Shown here: positions 1 through 8,463 of the stretch, piece after piece | Layout of the letters: every line of letters begins with the position of its first letter | Numbering within the stretch: the stretch's first letter is position 1 | Source: Clostridiales bacterium | Lineage (GTDB): Bacteria; Bacillota; Clostridia; Oscillospirales; Acutalibacteraceae | Direction: 5' to 3' | Assembly: GCA_019416455.1 (NCBI GenBank) | Contig: DXXG01000005.1 | Location: 1-64,000, forward strand | DNA length: 64,000 bases | Notes under the pieces: generated by a model | What the model was told of the DNA's origin: nothing | Database searches by the model: none | The model's input: only the letters and a program-made list of their open reading frames with translations | Program-made: the position numbers and the translations under genes

Positions 1-1
1 G

Positions 2-169
2 GACGGCAAGGCGGAAAGCCGCAACACTCTTTCCGTGGCCACCTATTACAAGGATGCTATTATCCCCGCCATGGAAGGCATCCGGGCTGTGGTGGACCAG
101 ATGGAAGTGGACACCTCCGCTGATTTCTGGCCCTATCCCACTTATGGGGACCTTATGTTTAAGGTATAA
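2..169 (+). CDS. glnN: Glutamine synthetase type III, C-terminal end (partial)
   Basis: Fifty-five codons of an open frame enter from the left edge and end at TAA. The residues include YYKDAIIPAMEGIRAVVDQME and finish FWPYPTYGDLMFKV. This matches the closing segment of type III (GlnN) glutamine synthetases, which make glutamine from glutamate, ammonia and ATP in the cytoplasm. Only the tail is present, so catalytic residues cannot be checked. A strong terminator follows 22 bases later, so this is the last gene of its transcript. The family call rests on the tail motif alone. Confidence 0.8.
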   Translation, partial: DGKAESRNTLSVATYYKDAIIPAMEGIRAVVDQMEVDTSADFWPYPTYGDLMFKV

Positions 170-191
170 CAGTTCAAATAAAAGTCCTGTA

Positions 192-229
192 AAACGGACT
201 GAGAGATTTTACTCTCAGTCCGTTTTTTC
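192..229 (+). terminator. Rho-independent terminator after glnN
   Basis: A perfect 15-bp stem (AAAACGGACTGAGAG at 192-206 pairing with 213-227) with a 6-base loop is followed by a T run. It ends the glutamine synthetase transcript. Confidence 0.93.
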
Positions 230-408
230 GTATTTATTTGCATTTGCGTTTTGTTAACTTACAAATGTCCTCCGTGAAAAGTTCCCGCTGGCCCTATGGT
301 TTTATCATCCAGCGTGCAGGATGGATATGGACCTCACTCCATCTGCCGGCTTTGGCGAAACGTTTCCTGCTGATCATAAAAAAGTACGGACAATCTTCAA
401 ATTTCTAC

Positions 409-437
409 TTGCAAACCAGTGGGATTTCGAGTATTCT
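409..437 (+). promoter_or_regulatory. Sigma-A-type promoter for the arabinofuranosidase
   Basis: TTGCAA (409-414), a 17-base spacer and TATTCT (432-437) lie 75 bases before the abfA start. The 170-511 gap holds the glnN terminator, this promoter and the palindrome just downstream. I saw no gene in the rest of that gap. Confidence 0.6.
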
Positions 438-444
438 AAATAAA

Positions 445-460
445 AGTGGTACGTACCTTT
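445..460. promoter_or_regulatory. AraR-like operator (GGTACGTACC palindrome)
   Basis: A perfect 10-base palindrome at 448-457 has its centre between 452 and 453 and partial symmetry outside (A445/T460). The core GTACGTAC equals the core of the Bacillus subtilis AraR operator (ATTTGTACGTACAAAT). It sits immediately after the -10 box, over the expected transcription start. That is a classic position for repression relieved by arabinose, directly before an arabinofuranosidase gene. The regulator itself is not in the window. Confidence 0.6.
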
Positions 461-511
461 TGCCTGCCACATGGAGCGAACTGTTTTACCAAGAAAGGAA
501 CTGACCTAGCT

Positions 512-1984
512 ATGAGCAAGATCATCGTTAACAAGCTGGACAAGAAAAGCACCATCAACAAAAACATCTACGGCAATTTCTCCGAGCATCTGGGCCGCTG
601 CATCTATAACGGCGTTTTCGTGGGAGAGGATTCCTCCATCCCCAACGTCAACGGCATGCGCACCGACGTGGTGGAAGCCCTGAAAAACATCAAGCTGCCT
701 GTGCTGCGTTGGCCCGGCGGCTGCTTTGCCGATGAATATCACTGGAAGGACGGCATCGGCCCCAAGGAGAACCGCAAGCGCATGGTCAACACCAACTGGG
801 GCGGCGTGGTGGAGGACAACTCCTTCGGCACTCACGAATTCATGGAGTTCTGCCGTCAGGTGGGCTGCGAACCCTACATCAACGGCAACATGGGCTCCGG
901 CACCGTTCAGGAAATGAGCGAGTGGGTGGAGTACATGACCTTCGACGGTGAGTCCCCCATGGCTAACCTGCGCCGGGAGAACGGCCAGGAGGAGCCCTGG
1001 AAAGTGAAGTATTTCTGCGTGGGCAACGAGAGCTGGGGCTGCGGCGGCAACATGCGTCCCGAGTACTACGCCGACCTGTACCGCCACTATCAGACCTTCC
1101 TGCGCAACTATGGCGACAACAAGCTGTACAAGATCGCTGTGGGCCCCGGCACTCCCGACACTCACTGGACCGACGTGGTGATGCGTGAAGCCGGCAAATA
1201 CATGGACGCTCTGACCCTCCACTACTACACCGTGCCCCATGACTGGCAGCACAAGGGCTCCGCTACGGAGTTCACCGAGGAAGAGTACTACCTCACCCTG
1301 CGGAAGGCCGCCTACATGGACGACCTGATCGTCAGCCACACCCATGTGATGGACCGGTACGATCCTGAGCACAAAGTGGATCTGATCGTGGATGAATGGG
1401 GCACCTGGTTCGACGTGGAGCCCGGCACCAATCCCGGCTTCCTGTATCAGCAAAGCACCATGCGGGACGCCATGGTGGCCGCTATCACTCTGAATATCTT
1501 CAACCATCACAGCGACCGTGTGGTCATGGCCAACATCGCTCAGCTGGCCAACGTGCTCCAGGCTGTCATCCTCACCGAGGGCGATAAGATGGTGCTCACT
1601 CCCACCTACCATGTGTTCGACCTGTTCAAGTCTCATCAGGACGCTACCCTGCTGGGCAGCTTCACCGAGACCAAGGAAATCGGCACCGAAGAGGACAAGG
1701 TACAGAACCTGAGTGTTTCCGCTTCCGAGGACAAGGACGGCGTGGTCCATGTGACCGTGGCCAACGTGTCCGCTACCGAGTCCTGCCCTGTGGAGCTGAA
1801 TCTCCTGGGCCAGGAGCTCTCCTCTGTCACCGGCCGTATCCTGACCGGCGCTATGGACGCTTACAACGACTTCGATACTCCCAATCAGGTGCGCATCCAG
1901 CCCATGGAAGGCATCGTGGTGGAGAATGGCGAAGCCAAGTTCACTCTGCCCGCTTGCTCCGTTGCTGAGCTGACCCTGGGATGA
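512..1984 (+). CDS. abfA: Alpha-L-arabinofuranosidase, GH51
   Basis: This 490-residue intracellular-type enzyme should release terminal L-arabinofuranose from arabinan or arabinoxylan oligosaccharides. The GH51 catalytic pair is visible: acid/base E173 in VGNESWG and nucleophile E295 in VDEWGTW. LRWPGGCFADEYHWKDGIGP near residue 65-84 is also typical. There is no signal peptide. The start at 512 gives the family-typical N-terminus (MSKIIVNK) with AAGAAAGGA upstream, while an in-frame ATG at 446 lies inside the operator. Its end overlaps the next gene. An AraR-like site precedes it. Confidence 0.93.
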   Translation: MSKIIVNKLDKKSTINKNIYGNFSEHLGRCIYNGVFVGEDSSIPNVNGMRTDVVEALKNIKLPVLRWPGGCFADEYHWKDGIGPKENRKRMVNTNWGGVVEDNSFGTHEFMEFCRQVGCEPYINGNMGSGTVQEMSEWVEYMTFDGESPMANLRRENGQEEPWKVKYFCVGNESWGCGGNMRPEYYADLYRHYQTFLRNYGDNKLYKIAVGPGTPDTHWTDVVMREAGKYMDALTLHYYTVPHDWQHKGSATEFTEEEYYLTLRKAAYMDDLIVSHTHVMDRYDPEHKVDLIVDEWGTWFDVEPGTNPGFLYQQSTMRDAMVAAITLNIFNHHSDRVVMANIAQLANVLQAVILTEGDKMVLTPTYHVFDLFKSHQDATLLGSFTETKEIGTEEDKVQNLSVSASEDKDGVVHVTVANVSATESCPVELNLLGQELSSVTGRILTGAMDAYNDFDTPNQVRIQPMEGIVVENGEAKFTLPACSVAELTLG

Positions 1985-2232
1985 CAAAACCCATTTGCAA
2001 ACGCTGTCTGCTCAGGGAACTGGACGGGACTTATTTCCAGTCCATTTATGAATACATCCAGAACCTCCCTGAGGAGCTGAAAGCTGATCCGGAAACCTAC
2101 GCTGCCCGCCTTGCCAAATGCCGCGCCTGTGACCATCTGGTCAACGGCATGTGCGAGCTGTGCGGCTGCTTCGTGGAAGTCCGAGCGGCCAAGAAGAAAC
2201 AGCGCTGCGCTCAATCGGCAGAAATCTGGTAA
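1981..2232 (+). CDS. Small Cys-rich DUF6171-like protein
   Basis: An 83-residue protein whose ATG overlaps the abfA stop codon (ATGA), so it is probably translationally coupled. Cysteines are arranged as CKRCLLRE near the N-terminus, CRAC in the middle and CELCGCF near the C-terminus, which suggests a bound metal (inference). I recognise this as the short conserved clostridial family DUF6171. Its function is unknown. Coupling to an arabinofuranosidase may be incidental, because such genes are found in varied contexts. Confidence 0.75.
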   Translation: MTKPICKRCLLRELDGTYFQSIYEYIQNLPEELKADPETYAARLAKCRACDHLVNGMCELCGCFVEVRAAKKKQRCAQSAEIW

Positions 2233-2251
2233 ATAACTTTTGGGGATTTAT

Positions 2252-2291
2252 AAAACCGCCCTGTTGAGTTCATTCTCAGCAGGGCGGTTTA
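2252..2291. terminator. Bidirectional terminator between converging genes
   Basis: AAACCGCCCTG at about 2253-2264 pairs with CAGGGCGGTTT at about 2280-2290, flanked by A-rich and T-rich sequence. It can serve the abfA unit and the opposing DUF3737 gene. Confidence 0.8.
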
Positions 2292-2313
2292 TTTTGAGAT
2301 CTTTCTATGTAGT

Positions 2314-3168
2314 TCAGGCGCAGACTCCGTGGGGCTTTTCCACCACCACTTCTCCTTTGGCTTCCTCCAAATCTCGGATGATCTCACCCACCTGGGGCAC
2401 AGTGATCCGGCCCTTCAAGGGGTTTTTGATGCTCACCACAGGAGTGGTGATAGTGGCCTCCACCTCGGAGCGCTCAAAAGCTAAGTCAGTGTCCACCATC
2501 TCGCAGTTGATCAGCTTCAGCCCCTTGCAGTAGCACAAAGGCTGTGTCCCGATAATAGTGCAGTTTTCTAAGGTCAGGTTCTCGCTGTACCAGGCCAGGT
2601 ACTCCCCTTTCACCACGCTGTTGCGCACCACCACGTTTTTGGCATGCCAAAAGGCATCCTTGGTATCGAACCGGCAGTTTTCGAACACGGAATCCTCAAT
2701 GTACTGGAAGGAATACTTTCCCTTGAGCCGGACATTGTCGAAATGGAGCTGGGTGGACCGCATCATAAAATACTCGCTCTCCGCTTCACAGTCATTCATG
2801 GTGATTCCCTGGACAGACCAGCCAAATTCTGGAGATACCACGTGGCAGCCCTTCATGGTCACATCACCGCATTCCCGCAGTGCCTTGATACCGTGGAGCT
2901 TGGTGTCCTCCAAGGTGATGTGATGGGAATACCACAGCGCCGCCCGGCAAAGTTCCGTCATCTCCGAGTGGCGGACGGTCAGCCCCTCGTCGTGCCAGAA
3001 GGGATACCGCAGGTTGAAAAAGCAGTGGTCCACCTCCACGTCTCTGCATTCCTTAAACGCGCTTTCCCCATCGGCGGGACCGTCAAACGCGCAGTCTTTC
3101 ACCAAAACATCCCGGACCCCGTACAGAGCCCGCTCCTCGTCAAAGGTCTTATTTTGAATGGTCTCCAT
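2314..3168 (-). CDS. DUF3737 family protein (right-handed beta-helix)
   Basis: A 284-residue protein made of repeated short strands of the type 'V..NC.F', such as VLVKDCAF, VEVDHCFF, VFENCRF, VVVRNSVV and LTLENCTI. This is the pattern of a right-handed parallel beta-helix and matches the DUF3737 family. There is no signal peptide or membrane segment. No biochemical role is established for the family. It is the second gene of a two-gene unit whose first gene overlaps its start by 20 bases, and it is divergent from a LysR regulator that probably controls it. An AAAGGGGAGG ribosome site supports the start. Confidence 0.85.
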   Translation of the reverse strand: METIQNKTFDEERALYGVRDVLVKDCAFDGPADGESAFKECRDVEVDHCFFNLRYPFWHDEGLTVRHSEMTELCRAALWYSHHITLEDTKLHGIKALRECGDVTMKGCHVVSPEFGWSVQGITMNDCEAESEYFMMRSTQLHFDNVRLKGKYSFQYIEDSVFENCRFDTKDAFWHAKNVVVRNSVVKGEYLAWYSENLTLENCTIIGTQPLCYCKGLKLINCEMVDTDLAFERSEVEATITTPVVSIKNPLKGRITVPQVGEIIRDLEEAKGEVVVEKPHGVCA

Positions 3169-3391
3169 GCTTTGCCTCCCCTTTCTCCAGTTGATAGGTC
3201 AGATAATCCAAACAGCAGATCTGTTGTTCCCGTTCATGGACTTTTTCCAGCAGCCGCTTTCTGTGACGGAAAAGAAGTTCCAACTGCCCCTGGGTGTCTC
3301 CCTGGGTCCCCAAGGCTCCAAATCGTTCCACGGTATCCTCGTCACAACCGGCATCCCGCAGATCCCGCATCATGTCCTGCCAGTCATTCAT
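3149..3391 (-). CDS. Small helical protein of unknown function
   Basis: An 80-residue predicted alpha-helical protein beginning MNDWQDMMRDLRDAGCDEDTV, with charged helices (LLFRHRKRLLEKVHEREQQ) and a CCLDYLTYQLEK tail. AAGGAGG lies seven bases before the ATG at 3391, which is why the in-frame upstream ATG at 3454 was not used. It overlaps the DUF3737 start, so the two are co-translated. A well-formed promoter lies upstream. I recognise it only as a small protein seen beside LysR or MerR regulators in Clostridia. Its function is unknown. Confidence 0.75.
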   Translation of the reverse strand: MNDWQDMMRDLRDAGCDEDTVERFGALGTQGDTQGQLELLFRHRKRLLEKVHEREQQICCLDYLTYQLEKGEAKHGDHSK

Positions 3392-3425
3392 CCCAGGGCC
3401 TCCTTCCCGACCTTTTCTACTGTAT

Positions 3426-3454
3426 AGTATAAGCGCCTCAAAGATAAATAGCAA
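3426..3454 (-). promoter_or_regulatory. Sigma-A promoter for the DUF3737 unit
   Basis: Read on the minus strand: TTGCTA, a 17-base spacer, then TATACT. It points toward the 80-residue gene starting at 3391. Confidence 0.7.
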
Positions 3455-3465
3455 TTACTTATTCT

Positions 3466-3510
3466 CTATGGGTTTTCATAGTTGTTTTTTATGGATATTT
3501 CTGTCATACT
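3466..3510 (+). promoter_or_regulatory. LysR gene promoter with adjoining inverted repeat
   Basis: TTGTTT (3482-3487), 17 bases and CATACT (3505-3510) face the LysR gene. The inverted repeat CTATG-N6-CATAG (3466-3481) abuts the -35 box and lies about 55 bases upstream of the opposing start point. This is the usual geometry for a LysR site that represses its own gene and activates the divergent one. Confidence 0.6.
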
Positions 3511-3530
3511 AGAAAAAAGGAGGCGAGATT

Positions 3531-4427
3531 ATGGAACTACGGGTCTTGCAGTATTTTCTGGCGGTGGCCCGGGAGCAGAACATCTCCGCTGCCGCCCAGT
3601 CCCTGCACCTCACCCAGCCCACTCTATCCACCCAGCTGAAAGGTTTGGAAGAGGAACTGGGAAAACAGCTTTTGGTGCGAGGCGCCAAAGGTTCTCGGAA
3701 AGTAACCCTCACGGAAGAGGGGATGATCCTGCGGAAGCGGGCGGAAGAAATCTTGTCCCTGGTCCACAAGACCGAGGAGGAGATCACCCGTTCCGACGAG
3801 AATGTAGTGGGAGAGATCTCCATCGGCGCGGGAGAGACGGACATCGTCCGATACTTCGCTAGGACCGCCAAAAAACTCCAGCAGCGGTATCCGGATATCC
3901 GTTACCGTATTTCCAGCGGCAACGCGGAATATGTGCTGGAATACCTGGATAAAGGTCTCATAGATTTCGGACTACTTTTCGGAGAGACCGACCCACACAA
4001 ATACAAATCCCTGGAATTGCCCGCCAAGGATATCTGGGGCGTGCTGATGCGCCGCGATTCTCCCCTAGCGGAAAAGGAAACCATTTCTCCCCAAGATTTG
4101 TGGGACAAACCCTTGATCGTCTCCCATCAGCGGGGCGGCAGCGACCGCTTGCCTCAATGGCTGGGACGTGACTACCCCCAACTGAACGTGGTGGCCACTT
4201 ACAACCTGGTGTTCAACGCCTCCCTCTTGGTAGAGGAAGGACTTGGTTACGCCCTTTGCTTGGACAAGCTGATCCACACCAAGGGCACGAACCTGTGCTT
4301 CCGTCCCTTTTCCCCTCAGCTGGAAGCCCCCGCCTATATTGTCTGGAAAAAGTACCAGGTATTTTCCAAAGCGGTGGAGACCTTTCTCCGCTGTCTGCGG
4401 GAGCTGCTGGAAGAGGAATCCTCCTAA
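3531..4427 (+). CDS. LysR-family transcriptional regulator
   Basis: A 298-residue regulator. The N-terminal winged HTH (about 1-60) reads ISAAAQSLHLTQPTLSTQLKGLEEELG, the standard LysR recognition helix region. A substrate-binding-like effector domain follows (about 90-295, starting GEISIGAGETDIVRYFA). It faces away from the DUF3737 unit across 139 bases containing two promoters and an inverted repeat, so that unit is its most likely target. AAAAAAGGAGGCGAG precedes the ATG. The effector cannot be inferred. Confidence 0.9.
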   Translation: MELRVLQYFLAVAREQNISAAAQSLHLTQPTLSTQLKGLEEELGKQLLVRGAKGSRKVTLTEEGMILRKRAEEILSLVHKTEEEITRSDENVVGEISIGAGETDIVRYFARTAKKLQQRYPDIRYRISSGNAEYVLEYLDKGLIDFGLLFGETDPHKYKSLELPAKDIWGVLMRRDSPLAEKETISPQDLWDKPLIVSHQRGGSDRLPQWLGRDYPQLNVVATYNLVFNASLLVEEGLGYALCLDKLIHTKGTNLCFRPFSPQLEAPAYIVWKKYQVFSKAVETFLRCLRELLEEESS

Positions 4428-4436
4428 ACAAAACAC

Positions 4437-4475
4437 AAAACCGCCCGCCGTGGAACTCTCCCGGCGGGCGGTTAT
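4437..4475. terminator. Bidirectional terminator
   Basis: A stem of about 12 bp (AACCGCCCGCCG with CGGCGGGCGGTT) lies between the LysR gene and the opposing GH35-like gene, flanked by A and T tracts. Confidence 0.85.
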
Positions 4476-4497
4476 TTGATCGAAAAATGTCAGCTAC

Positions 4498-6069
4498 TCA
4501 GAGTGAAACTCCACGAACCTTTCCTTCGGCCCCGATCCGAGGATTCAGGCGGATGCGCACCACTTCCCCATTGCGGGCGTAAACTCCGGAAATAGCTTCA
4601 TCCCCGTTTCTCAGGAGATCCACTACCCATGTGTCCCCTTCAAAGTGGCCTTCCTCCACTGTGAGGTAATTGAACTGATTGGAAAGGGAACAGCTGAGCC
4701 AACGATAGGTGTATTCTTCTTCCGGTCCAGGCCGTGAAACGATCTCCACCGCCACGTTATCCCCGGTAAGGTAGAACTCATGCTCCCCTGTCTGGATCAA
4801 GATCCCTCTCCCCCTAGACAGAGGGATATCCCGCTCTGAAAAACTGCATCGGGCATCAAATAGGACGTTGATCCTGTACTGGGGCAGCTGGATCAACTGC
4901 CGATCCATGGCTTCCTCCTGGATCAACCCGTGGATCCTTCCCGTCCCATGGTACTGGACCAACAGGGGCGCCACAGCCTGGACCATACGGAAGGAAACGG
5001 CAATGTCTTTTAGATCCTGGCGTAACTCTCCACTGCTGTCCAAAAAACTCTCCGCCCCAAAGCAGCAGATCCCGATGGCTTCGTACTGGGCTGCAGCCCG
5101 GATCACGTTCAAAGCGGAGCTGGCCTCTTCGTACCAGCTTTCCGGAATGAACAGAGCGTTGTCCTCCCGGGAATAGGCTTGACAGAAGTGGGTGTAATGA
5201 TCCCGGGTGATTACGTAAATATCCGGGCAAAGCAGATCAATAGAAGGTGCCGCTTTTTTCCAAATATCCATCGCCCGCACAGTGGGACCGCCAAAGTTGT
5301 AGGAAAGTCCGCCCTCCCCGTAGGGATGACCGATCATGGCGTTGACGATCATGGGCAGATCGTAGATCTCCTTGCCTGCTTTAGCCACCTGTTCCACATA
5401 CCGGGCCTGATGCCAGGCGGTAAAGACCTCATTGGCGTAGCGACCAAACCGACCCCGCCAGGAGTCATCTGCCAGCAACGCCTGGCTGTCGGGAATCTCT
5501 ATTCCCTCCAGTTCTTCGGGCACAGGCTGCTCAAAATCCCTTTGAGCCAGTGAGGAGTAATCCCGGTCCGTTCCTCGCAGTCCTGTTTCATTCTCCACCT
5601 GAACCGCTACCACTGTGCCGAAATCCTCATCCTCTTCCCGGACGCATTTCATCAGCTCTAGAAAAGCTTTCCGATCCGCTTCCAGGGTTGCCTGACAGTG
5701 AGGAGACAGAGAGGGCACAGGAAGACCGTCAGGTTCTTCCGCCAGCCGGTAGGTCTCAGGATTCTGTTTCACATATTCAGGCACATAGGTGGGATGACCG
5801 TTTTTGTTGGCGCCGAACCAAAGAAGGATCAAGTAAAGCCCGGCCTTTCTGGCGGTGCGGATCAATTCCCGAACATGGGAAGTGTCGTACACCCCTTGCT
5901 CCGGTTCCAGCCAATACCAATAGACAGGCGCTTCCAAAAGATTTCCGTGGATCTCTTTAATGGCCTTGATAGCTTTTTCCATCAAAGGGGTGCCTGTGGA
6001 TGAATTATGACACTGCAAGCCTGTCAAAAGCAAAGGTTCCCCCTGCTTGTTTTTAAAAAAGGTCCTCAA
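4498..6069 (-). CDS. GH35-like beta-galactosidase (DUF5597-type)
   Basis: A 523-residue clan GH-A TIM-barrel enzyme with no signal peptide. VVAVQVENETG carries the probable acid/base E161, and LFIPESWYEE the probable nucleophile E310. The overall shape matches short GH35 enzymes with a DUF5597-type C-terminal beta domain (about 380-520). The start is TTG at 6069, with AAAGGAGGAG seven bases upstream. It follows the GH42 gene by 47 bases on the same strand and is probably co-transcribed, so both should act on galactose-containing oligosaccharides brought in by the adjacent ABC importer. The exact family (GH35 or a related GH-A family) and linkage are uncertain. Confidence 0.75.
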   Translation of the reverse strand: MRTFFKNKQGEPLLLTGLQCHNSSTGTPLMEKAIKAIKEIHGNLLEAPVYWYWLEPEQGVYDTSHVRELIRTARKAGLYLILLWFGANKNGHPTYVPEYVKQNPETYRLAEEPDGLPVPSLSPHCQATLEADRKAFLELMKCVREEDEDFGTVVAVQVENETGLRGTDRDYSSLAQRDFEQPVPEELEGIEIPDSQALLADDSWRGRFGRYANEVFTAWHQARYVEQVAKAGKEIYDLPMIVNAMIGHPYGEGGLSYNFGGPTVRAMDIWKKAAPSIDLLCPDIYVITRDHYTHFCQAYSREDNALFIPESWYEEASSALNVIRAAAQYEAIGICCFGAESFLDSSGELRQDLKDIAVSFRMVQAVAPLLVQYHGTGRIHGLIQEEAMDRQLIQLPQYRINVLFDARCSFSERDIPLSRGRGILIQTGEHEFYLTGDNVAVEIVSRPGPEEEYTYRWLSCSLSNQFNYLTVEEGHFEGDTWVVDLLRNGDEAISGVYARNGEVVRIRLNPRIGAEGKVRGVSL

Positions 6070-6116
6070 TGACGCTCCTCCTTTCTCACTCTCCCAGCGA
6101 AAACTGTTCTCGTTTA

Positions 6117-8168
6117 TTACTCCTCACCGTTTCCGCTGGCCGCTTCCAAAATCTCCACCTCATAGGCGGGCAGACGCACTTCTCCATCCCAATGGTTTCC
6201 GCTGAGCATACCGTGGCCTTTTCCGGGGAACGTAACTTCCTCCCAGGTGGTGTTCACGTAGAGAGTCTCGCCGCTTGCCAAGTTTCTGGCCACCACGCCT
6301 CGGGGCAGCCCCGGGAAAACAGGACCCATGCCGCACACTTTTTCCAGCAGTTTGCGCAGCATCCCGTCATCGGCAGGAACACCTACATAGATGGCTTTTC
6401 CCTTCCCGTAGCTGTTGCAGCTGATTGCCGTAGTCATGGGACTGTCCGCGCCCTGGTAGGAAGCCAAAGTCTCTGCCGTGGTGAGTTCCAAAAACTCGTG
6501 GTAATCGATCTTTTCCAGCCAGGTCTCCCCATCGGCTGTCAGGGAAACCTCCCTGCGGCGCAGCGTCATGGGTTTCTTTTCCAAGCTGCCTACATTGATG
6601 GAGGAAACATGGGTCACCGCCCGGTCAAATCCCCTGACTTTCACGCCGAACACATCGCACAGACTGCCGGGCAGCGAGGTGTCAAACGCCTGATTGTCCT
6701 GGTTCACTTTCGCGGACAACGCGGTCATGATCACCGTAGCGCCGCCTTCCAGCTGCCGGCAGATAGACTCCTTCATCTCCGGGGTGATCTCCGCGTTTCC
6801 GGGAAGGATCAACACAGGATACTGGTTCTCTATGTTCCGCAGATCCACCAGAGCACAGTCGCGGTTGAGCCGGTACGCAGCAGTAAACGCCTCCATAGCC
6901 TGGTCACGATGAGTCACAGCGTAATAGTCTTTGGCGTACTCGCTGATGAGTAAATCCTCAAAGGAATAGGCAATGGCTATCTCCGGCTGACGCTTTCTGG
7001 GGAACAGTTTCTTTTCTTCCAGAAGTTTTGCCTCCTGGGCGATCCGCTGAAACTCAGACAGCTTCCAGCTGGGCTCTCCATCGTGATCCAGCAAGCCGAA
7101 AAGATACTGCTCCTCGCCTCCCAGCATAGCCCGCCAAGTCCAGGCAAGGATGGTCTGACTGCCGTAGGCGTAAGTGAGATAGGCGTACATCCGCATGGCG
7201 CCCCGGGGACAGCCATAACCTCCATTGCCGCCCACCTGGAATTCCAGGTTCCAGTCGGGCAGGGGATTCTCCACCACACGATGGATATTGCAGAAGCAGG
7301 CTCCAATGATTCCCTGTTCGTCCTCCGGATTGATCCCGGGGTAGAATCCCTGGCCGGAGAAATCCGTCAGGCGGCGCCAGCTGTGGTTGTAATCGAAGCC
7401 TACCTCCGGGTTTTCGGACCAATGATTGGAAGAGACCGGCACGCCCGGTGCGAACTGATTGACGGTATCTTTCAGGCCCGCCATATAGTCCACCAGCTCT
7501 TGGGAGAAGAACCGGCGCATATCCAAATACCGTTCCGGAGCCCCCACAACATTCCCGCCAATGGGAAAATCTACCTGTTCAAAGGACTGGAGTTTCCGGC
7601 TCCAACGGTGACCAGCCCAGGCCCGGTTCAGCTCCTCCACAGTGCGGTATTTCTGTTTCAGCCAGATCACAAACCGATCACGGGCAGTGGGACTGTATGA
7701 AATGTACCCGGAACCCAGCTCATTGCACAGGCCAAAGGCGAACAGCGCCGGGTGAGAAGCGTACCTCTTGGCCATGGTAGCGGCTAAACGGTAGGCGTAC
7801 TCCCGGAAATGGGGATCACCCACGTCCTCCATATAGCGGAAATGGGCGTTTTGCCGGATGCCATTCCGGTCCACGATGTCGATGGAGGGGAACTTCTTGT
7901 GGAGCCAAGTGGGCGCGGGCCGGGTGGGAATATCCAAAAACACTCCAATTCCCCGTTCCTGGCAAAGGTCTATCACCTGGTCCATCCAGTCAAAGGTGAA
8001 CTTGCCTTCCTCCGGTTCAAAGCTGTCCCAGCACAGATGACCCAAACGCACCACGGTGAACCCGGACTGCTGCATCAGGTCCAGATCGTGGGCCCAGCGC
8101 TCCCGGGGCCAATCGTGAGGGTGGTAGTTGGTTCCTATGTATAATGCATCTTGTCGGATCGGTTTCAT
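6117..8168 (-). CDS. Beta-galactosidase, GH42
   Basis: A 683-residue cytoplasmic-type enzyme. IGTNYHPHDWPRERW at the N-terminus is a GH42 hallmark. E150 in GLCNELGSGY is the acid/base, and E309 in WNLEFQVGG is the likely nucleophile. Trimerisation (about 395-600) and small C-terminal beta domains follow. GH42 enzymes hydrolyse galactooligosaccharides, often from galactan side chains. The start at 8168 is preferred because AAGGGGG lies nine bases before it, whereas the in-frame ATG at 8177 abuts that site and an ATG at 8303 lies in the regulatory gap. It is divergent from the LplB importer gene. Confidence 0.92.
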   Translation of the reverse strand: MKPIRQDALYIGTNYHPHDWPRERWAHDLDLMQQSGFTVVRLGHLCWDSFEPEEGKFTFDWMDQVIDLCQERGIGVFLDIPTRPAPTWLHKKFPSIDIVDRNGIRQNAHFRYMEDVGDPHFREYAYRLAATMAKRYASHPALFAFGLCNELGSGYISYSPTARDRFVIWLKQKYRTVEELNRAWAGHRWSRKLQSFEQVDFPIGGNVVGAPERYLDMRRFFSQELVDYMAGLKDTVNQFAPGVPVSSNHWSENPEVGFDYNHSWRRLTDFSGQGFYPGINPEDEQGIIGACFCNIHRVVENPLPDWNLEFQVGGNGGYGCPRGAMRMYAYLTYAYGSQTILAWTWRAMLGGEEQYLFGLLDHDGEPSWKLSEFQRIAQEAKLLEEKKLFPRKRQPEIAIAYSFEDLLISEYAKDYYAVTHRDQAMEAFTAAYRLNRDCALVDLRNIENQYPVLILPGNAEITPEMKESICRQLEGGATVIMTALSAKVNQDNQAFDTSLPGSLCDVFGVKVRGFDRAVTHVSSINVGSLEKKPMTLRRREVSLTADGETWLEKIDYHEFLELTTAETLASYQGADSPMTTAISCNSYGKGKAIYVGVPADDGMLRKLLEKVCGMGPVFPGLPRGVVARNLASGETLYVNTTWEEVTFPGKGHGMLSGNHWDGEVRLPAYEVEILEAASGNGEE

Positions 8169-8463
8169 GTACTTCATCCCCCTTGTTGATAATGGAGCGT
8201 CCCGCTTTTTTGGGAGTCGATCATCCCCAGCGAAACTTACCGCCTTACAATAGCAAACACATTTCCGAAAAACAACCGCACTTATCCCACATTGAACCAC
8301 CAAAAATCAGACATTTGAGAAAAAAACTCTGATTTTCAAGTATTTCGCAGCGGATCTTTCGGGTATTCTCCCCGCTTTTGGAGTGCTACAATGCAGACAA
8401 ATCAAAATATTAACGATTTATGAAGCCACTCTCGCACGAAATTTCTGGAAGAGGTGAGGTCCT
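8169..8463. promoter_or_regulatory. Divergent control region between GH42 and the sugar importer
   Basis: No gene seen. An inverted repeat AAAATCAGA (8303-8311) / TCTGATTTT (8328-8336) lies near the middle. On the plus strand TACAAT (8387-8392) follows GTGC, with only a weak -35 (TATTCT) 17 bases upstream, as expected for an activator-dependent promoter. The nearby AraC-type regulator YesN is the obvious candidate activator (inference). Confidence 0.45.

Noticed and set aside
506..1987. A 493-codon frame opposite abfA
   Set aside because: A codon-phase mirror of a clear GH51 gene with both catalytic residues on the plus strand.
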